8,230 nt of DNA, from assembly GCA_049522565.1 (NCBI GenBank), contig JBEKNT010000312.1, positions 1 to 8,230 on the forward strand, given 5' to 3'. The DNA comes from JASHVB01 sp049522565 (GTDB lineage: Bacteria; Pseudomonadota; Alphaproteobacteria; Acetobacterales; Acetobacteraceae). The stretch's first letter is position 1. Each line of letters begins with the position of its first letter. The notes under the pieces are model-generated. The model worked only from the letters and a program-made list of their open reading frames with translations. It searched no databases and was not told where the DNA came from. The position numbers and the translations under genes are program-made. Shown here one piece after another: positions 6,185 to 8,230 of this stretch.

Positions 6185-6275
6185 GCCGCCGCCAAGAGGG
6201 CGGGCATGGCTGACGGCGTGCGTGCCAGTCGCGGCTGGACTTCCTGCGCGGGCGCAGCAAGGAGGGAGTGTGACA
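6185..6275 (+). promoter_or_regulatory. Structured 5' leader of the Hsp20 operon, possible RNA thermometer
   Basis: Between CIRCE and the first Hsp20 ATG the leader can form successive hairpins. GCCGCC near 6186-6191 can pair with GGGCGGGC near 6198-6205. CCAG (6225-6228) pairs with CTGG (6235-6238). CTGCG (6244-6248) pairs with CGCAG (6253-6257). The last stem can extend, after a four-base bulge, by CTTC (6240-6243) pairing with GAGG (6262-6265), which would cover the ribosome binding site. Multi-hairpin leaders that mask the Shine-Dalgarno site of sHSP genes are known in rhizobia as ROSE elements. I cannot show that this is one; the GC-rich stem may be too stable to melt at growth temperatures. 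Confidence 0.35.
6259..6268 (+). promoter_or_regulatory. Strong Shine-Dalgarno site of the first Hsp20 gene
   Basis: AAGGAGGGAG contains a GGAGG core ending ten bases before ATG 6276. It settles the start against the upstream in-frame GTG at 6222, which has no such site and would translate part of the leader. Confidence 0.8.
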
Positions 6276-6698
6276 ATGGCGCTGTTTTCGGATCCATTCG
6301 ATACGCTGCTGACCCTGCAACAGGCGCTTGATTCGTTCCGGTCGAGCGGCTGGCTGGGGTCAGGCCCGAGCGGCAGTGGCGGCTATCCGCCGGTGAACGT
6401 GTTCCGCAAAGGCGATGACTTCATCATCATCACTGAGGTTCCCGGCATGAAGAAGTCGGACCTGGACGTGCAGGTGAAGGGCAACACCGTTCGCCTGGCC
6501 GGCACCAAATCAGTGAACTATCCCGAGCAAGCCGCGCTGCATCGGCGTGAGCGGCTGGCCGGCCGGTTCGACCGGGCGGTGACCGTGCCCGTGCAGATCA
6601 ATCCGGATGGCGTCAAGGCGGAATACCGCGACGGCATCCTGGCCTTGTTCGTGCCGCGGGCAGAGCATGACAAGCCGAAGTCAATCCAGGTGGCGTGA
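6276..6698 (+). CDS. Small heat-shock protein, Hsp20/alpha-crystallin family (first of a tandem pair)
   Basis: This is an ATP-independent cytoplasmic holdase chaperone that binds unfolding proteins and passes them to the DnaK/ClpB machinery. It has 140 residues, a normal size for a bacterial sHSP. A variable N-terminal arm (1-36, with DPFDTLLTLQQAL then a Gly/Ser-rich linker) precedes the alpha-crystallin domain at about 38-130. That domain shows PPVNVFRKGDDFIIITEVPGMKKSDLDV and the diagnostic AEYRDGILALFVPRAE near its end, with the invariant Gly at 120 and Leu at 122. The short tail carries an I-x-V motif at 137-139 (IQV), the patch that locks subunits into oligomers. The central region RRERLAGRFDRAVTVP is also typical of the family. 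The gene follows a CIRCE operator and a sigma-32-like promoter, so it should be induced by heat and protein-folding stress. A second Hsp20 gene follows 37 bases later. Confidence 0.93.
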   Translation: MALFSDPFDTLLTLQQALDSFRSSGWLGSGPSGSGGYPPVNVFRKGDDFIIITEVPGMKKSDLDVQVKGNTVRLAGTKSVNYPEQAALHRRERLAGRFDRAVTVPVQINPDGVKAEYRDGILALFVPRAEHDKPKSIQVA

Positions 6699-6725
6699 CA
6701 TGGGCGAACCAAGCGAAGGTGAGAC

Positions 6726-6730
6726 GGAGG
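6726..6730 (+). promoter_or_regulatory. Shine-Dalgarno site choosing the start of the second Hsp20 gene
   Basis: GGAGG ends five bases before ATG 6736. A competing in-frame ATG at 6700 is preceded by the weaker AGGTGG (6688-6693). The residues between the two starts are low in complexity, which favours 6736. Confidence 0.6.
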
Positions 6731-6735
6731 GCACG

Positions 6736-7134
6736 ATGACACCCGCACAGGAACTGGCCGTTCGCGAAAAGAAGGAGTTGGTGACGAAGGAGGAGAAGAC
6801 GGTCCCCGGCCGTTACTACGTCCCCTATGCCGACATCTTCGAAACCGAGACCGCGTTGACCGTGGTGATGGAGATGCCCGGGGTCGAGAAGAAAAACCTC
6901 GACGTGGCGCTGGAGAACGACGTCCTGCGCGTCGACGGGCGGATCGACTTCGCGAAATACGAAGGCATGGAGCCGGTCTATACCGAGTACAACGTGGGCC
7001 ATTATACGCGGTCGTTCAGCTTGTCCAACAAGATCAACCAGGCGGACATCAGCGCGCAGCTCGATGATGGTGTGCTCACGCTGACGCTGCCAAAGGCGAA
7101 GGAGGCCCAGCCGCGGCGGATTTCCATCGGCTGA
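6736..7134 (+). CDS. Small heat-shock protein, Hsp20/alpha-crystallin family (second of a tandem pair)
   Basis: This is a second sHSP chaperone, probably co-transcribed with the first and perhaps assembling with it. From ATG 6736 it has 132 residues (144 if ATG 6700 is used). The N-terminal arm is short and highly charged (REKKELVTKEEKTVP, residues 10-24), unlike the hydrophobic arm of its neighbour. The alpha-crystallin domain runs from about 27 to 121: YYVPYADIFETETALTVVMEMPGVEKKNLDV, a loop with YTEYNVGHYTRSFSL, and the closing DDGVLTLTLPKAKE with Gly 112 and Leu 114. The C-terminal anchoring motif is I-S-I at 129-131. The two proteins are clearly divergent rather than a recent duplication. 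They share only family motifs and belong to different-looking subtypes, the first with a long N-arm and the second with a charged, nearly absent one. No promoter is visible between the genes, so control should come from the CIRCE/RpoH region upstream. Confidence 0.92.
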   Translation: MTPAQELAVREKKELVTKEEKTVPGRYYVPYADIFETETALTVVMEMPGVEKKNLDVALENDVLRVDGRIDFAKYEGMEPVYTEYNVGHYTRSFSLSNKINQADISAQLDDGVLTLTLPKAKEAQPRRISIG

Positions 7135-7281
7135 GTGTAGATCAGGAGATCGGGAGATTCGACTTCCCCTTCCTATTGCGGGAGGGGGTGGGGGCGAGGG
7201 GCGTACGCAACCACGTCGTTTGGCTGTACACCCCTGGCCCGCCGCCTCCCTCAAGCGGAGGGGGAGCCTCAGGCTTGTGGC
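7135..7281. repeat. Convergent intergenic region with GC-rich hairpin repeats, possible two-way terminator
   Basis: No gene lies here. Two hairpin-forming segments stand out. CCCCTTCC (7166-7173) pairs with GGAGGGGG (7181-7188), allowing one G-U, around a seven-base loop. CTCCCTC (7246-7252) pairs with GAG plus GGAG (7258-7266) with a two-base bulge. The GCGGGAGGGG at 7178-7187 resembles the GCGGGAGAGG copies at 4045 and 4157, so this may be a second, degenerate member of the same dispersed repeat family. Lying between convergent genes, the hairpins could end transcription from both sides, although no T-run follows on either strand. Confidence 0.45.
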
Positions 7282-8121
7282 TTATCCGACCAGCGTCGCG
7301 CCTTGCAGCATGAGGCGGTACAAATAGCGGCGCTCTGCCATGTCGTAGTCCGGGTTCGCCTGGTGCATGACGCTGCGGTTGTCCCAGATCACCATGTCGC
7401 CGTGTCGCCACTGGTGGCGGTACTCGTATTTCTGCTGCGTCGCATGCCGCATCAAGTCGTCGATCAGCGCCAGCGCGTCCGTATCCTCCATGCCGCTGAT
7501 GGACTCCATCCGCACCGGATTGAGATACAGCGCCTTGCGGCCGTTGTCGCGATGCGTGTGCACCAGCGGGTGGATGCCGGGCGGCGGCACATTGCGCAGG
7601 CTGGCCTCGTCGATCGGACCGAGCGCGCGCGGGCTGTATTTGCTGAGATAGACGTGCACCGCCTTCAGTCCGTCGATGCGCTGCTTCATCGCCTCGGGCA
7701 GTTCGTCATAGGCGCGGTGCATGTTCACGTATTGCGTGTCGCCACCGCGCGAGGGGAGCTGCACGGCGAACAGCGTGGTCGCCTTGGGCGGCGCCTGATG
7801 GTTGGAGTGGTCGGTGTGGAAGGTCTCGCCGGGAATGACGCGCTTGCCGTTCAGGAACTCGTCGTTGGAGACGTAATACACGTCCGGATGGCCGGGCACG
7901 TGGTGCTGCTTCTTGTCGTGCTGCTGCAACGCGCCGAACACTTGCGCGGCGCGCTTGAATTGCTCCGGTGTGTATTCCTGGTCGCGGATCACCAGCACGT
8001 GGTGATTGACGAACGCGCGGTTCAGCGCGGCATGCGTGGCCTCGTCGAGGGGCTCGCGCAGATCGATGCCGCGGACTTCGGCGCCGGTATGCTCGGTGAG
8101 GGGCGTGATCGTGCAGGACAT
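7282..8121 (-). CDS. TauD/TfdA-family Fe(II)/2-oxoglutarate-dependent dioxygenase
   Basis: This is a cytoplasmic oxygenase that couples decarboxylation of 2-oxoglutarate to hydroxylation of an organic substrate. In characterised relatives this often releases sulfite from taurine or cleaves an aryl ether. It has 279 residues from ATG 8121, close to E. coli TauD in length. The iron ligands are visible: His102 and Asp104 in TFHTDH, and the distal His253 in WDNRSVMHQAN. Thr129 in GGDTQY and Arg264, eleven residues after the distal His, match the positions that hold 2-oxoglutarate. The N-terminal TPLTEHTGAEVRGIDL is characteristic of the family. The start is supported by GGGGAG (plus-strand 8129-8134) seven bases upstream; an in-frame ATG at 8199 would translate the leader. 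It is convergent with the Hsp20 pair and not part of the transporter operon. The substrate cannot be inferred: the family is broad, and 'taurine dioxygenase' would overstate the evidence. Confidence 0.93.
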   Translation of the reverse strand: MSCTITPLTEHTGAEVRGIDLREPLDEATHAALNRAFVNHHVLVIRDQEYTPEQFKRAAQVFGALQQHDKKQHHVPGHPDVYYVSNDEFLNGKRVIPGETFHTDHSNHQAPPKATTLFAVQLPSRGGDTQYVNMHRAYDELPEAMKQRIDGLKAVHVYLSKYSPRALGPIDEASLRNVPPPGIHPLVHTHRDNGRKALYLNPVRMESISGMEDTDALALIDDLMRHATQQKYEYRHQWRHGDMVIWDNRSVMHQANPDYDMAERRYLYRLMLQGATLVG

Positions 8122-8164
8122 CGGATTGCTCCCCTTGCGGTCGGTTCTTGCTTGGCGGGAGAAC

Positions 8165-8192
8165 GCTATGGGCCGACGCGGCAGCCGGTCAA
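8165..8192 (-). promoter_or_regulatory. Candidate sigma-70 promoter of the dioxygenase gene
   Basis: Read on the minus strand, TTGACC (plus-strand 8187-8192) and CATAGC (8165-8170) are separated by 16 bases. The -35 matches five of six consensus bases and the -10 only three of six. Transcription would begin about 37 bases before the ATG at 8121, a sensible leader length. The call rests on pattern and position only. Confidence 0.4.
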
Positions 8193-8230
8193 GACGCACG
8201 CCTTGGCAGGGAGTCTCGTTGCCGCGTCAT

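Noticed and set aside
6022..6213. Small ORF (63 codons) crossing the end of the DppF-like gene and the CIRCE region
   Set aside because: It overlaps a gene, a hairpin, a promoter and an operator, and its translation shows no family features.
7367..7651. Plus-strand ORF inside the dioxygenase gene
   Set aside because: Opposite-strand shadow of a well-supported TauD-family gene that has all its catalytic residues.
6222..8121. A functional unit joining the heat-shock pair and the dioxygenase
   Set aside because: They are convergent, separated by hairpin repeats and have separate promoter-like sequences. Nothing in the sequence links them.

Overview
The window is about 8.2 kb of GC-rich DNA with tightly packed genes and strong third-position GC bias, which throws long spurious ORFs on the opposite strand. 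Gene content, protein style and the intergenic palindromic repeats suggest an alphaproteobacterium, perhaps of the Rhodospirillales/Acetobacteraceae or Bradyrhizobium type. That placement is an inference from style, not a database match.

Layout. Positions 166-6107 on the + strand hold a complete peptide-type (Dpp/Opp family) ABC importer: a Tat-exported family-5 solute-binding protein, two inner-membrane permeases (DppB-like and DppC-like) and two ATPases (DppD-like and DppF-like). The last four genes overlap or abut, as in a translationally coupled operon. The binding-protein gene is set apart from them by a 95-bp inverted-repeat element (2001-2095). A second repeat (about 4028-4166) sits at the DppC/DppD junction and is read through in frame, so the DppD-like ATPase seems to carry about 50 extra N-terminal residues.

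A GC-rich hairpin lies at the stop codon of the last transporter gene. Downstream of it is a stress-control region: a sigma-32 (RpoH)-like promoter, then a near-consensus CIRCE operator (6158-6184), then a structured leader. This region drives two tandem small heat-shock protein (Hsp20) genes (6276-6698 and 6736-7134). The CIRCE palindrome is perfect and is the most informative regulatory signal in the window. It implies HrcA repression, probably combined with RpoH activation, of an sHSP operon.

After a repeat-rich convergent intergenic region (7135-7281), a TauD/TfdA-family Fe(II)/2-oxoglutarate dioxygenase is encoded on the - strand (8121-7282) with its own promoter-like sequence. The transporter could import a small peptide or another polar organic solute. 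Neither its ligand nor the dioxygenase substrate can be read from the sequence.

I see no RNA genes, CRISPR arrays, insertion sequences or phage genes. Nothing here looks like a wholly new system. The points most worth a second look are the CIRCE-controlled Hsp20 pair with its leader structure, and the repeat-derived N-terminus of the DppD-like ATPase.
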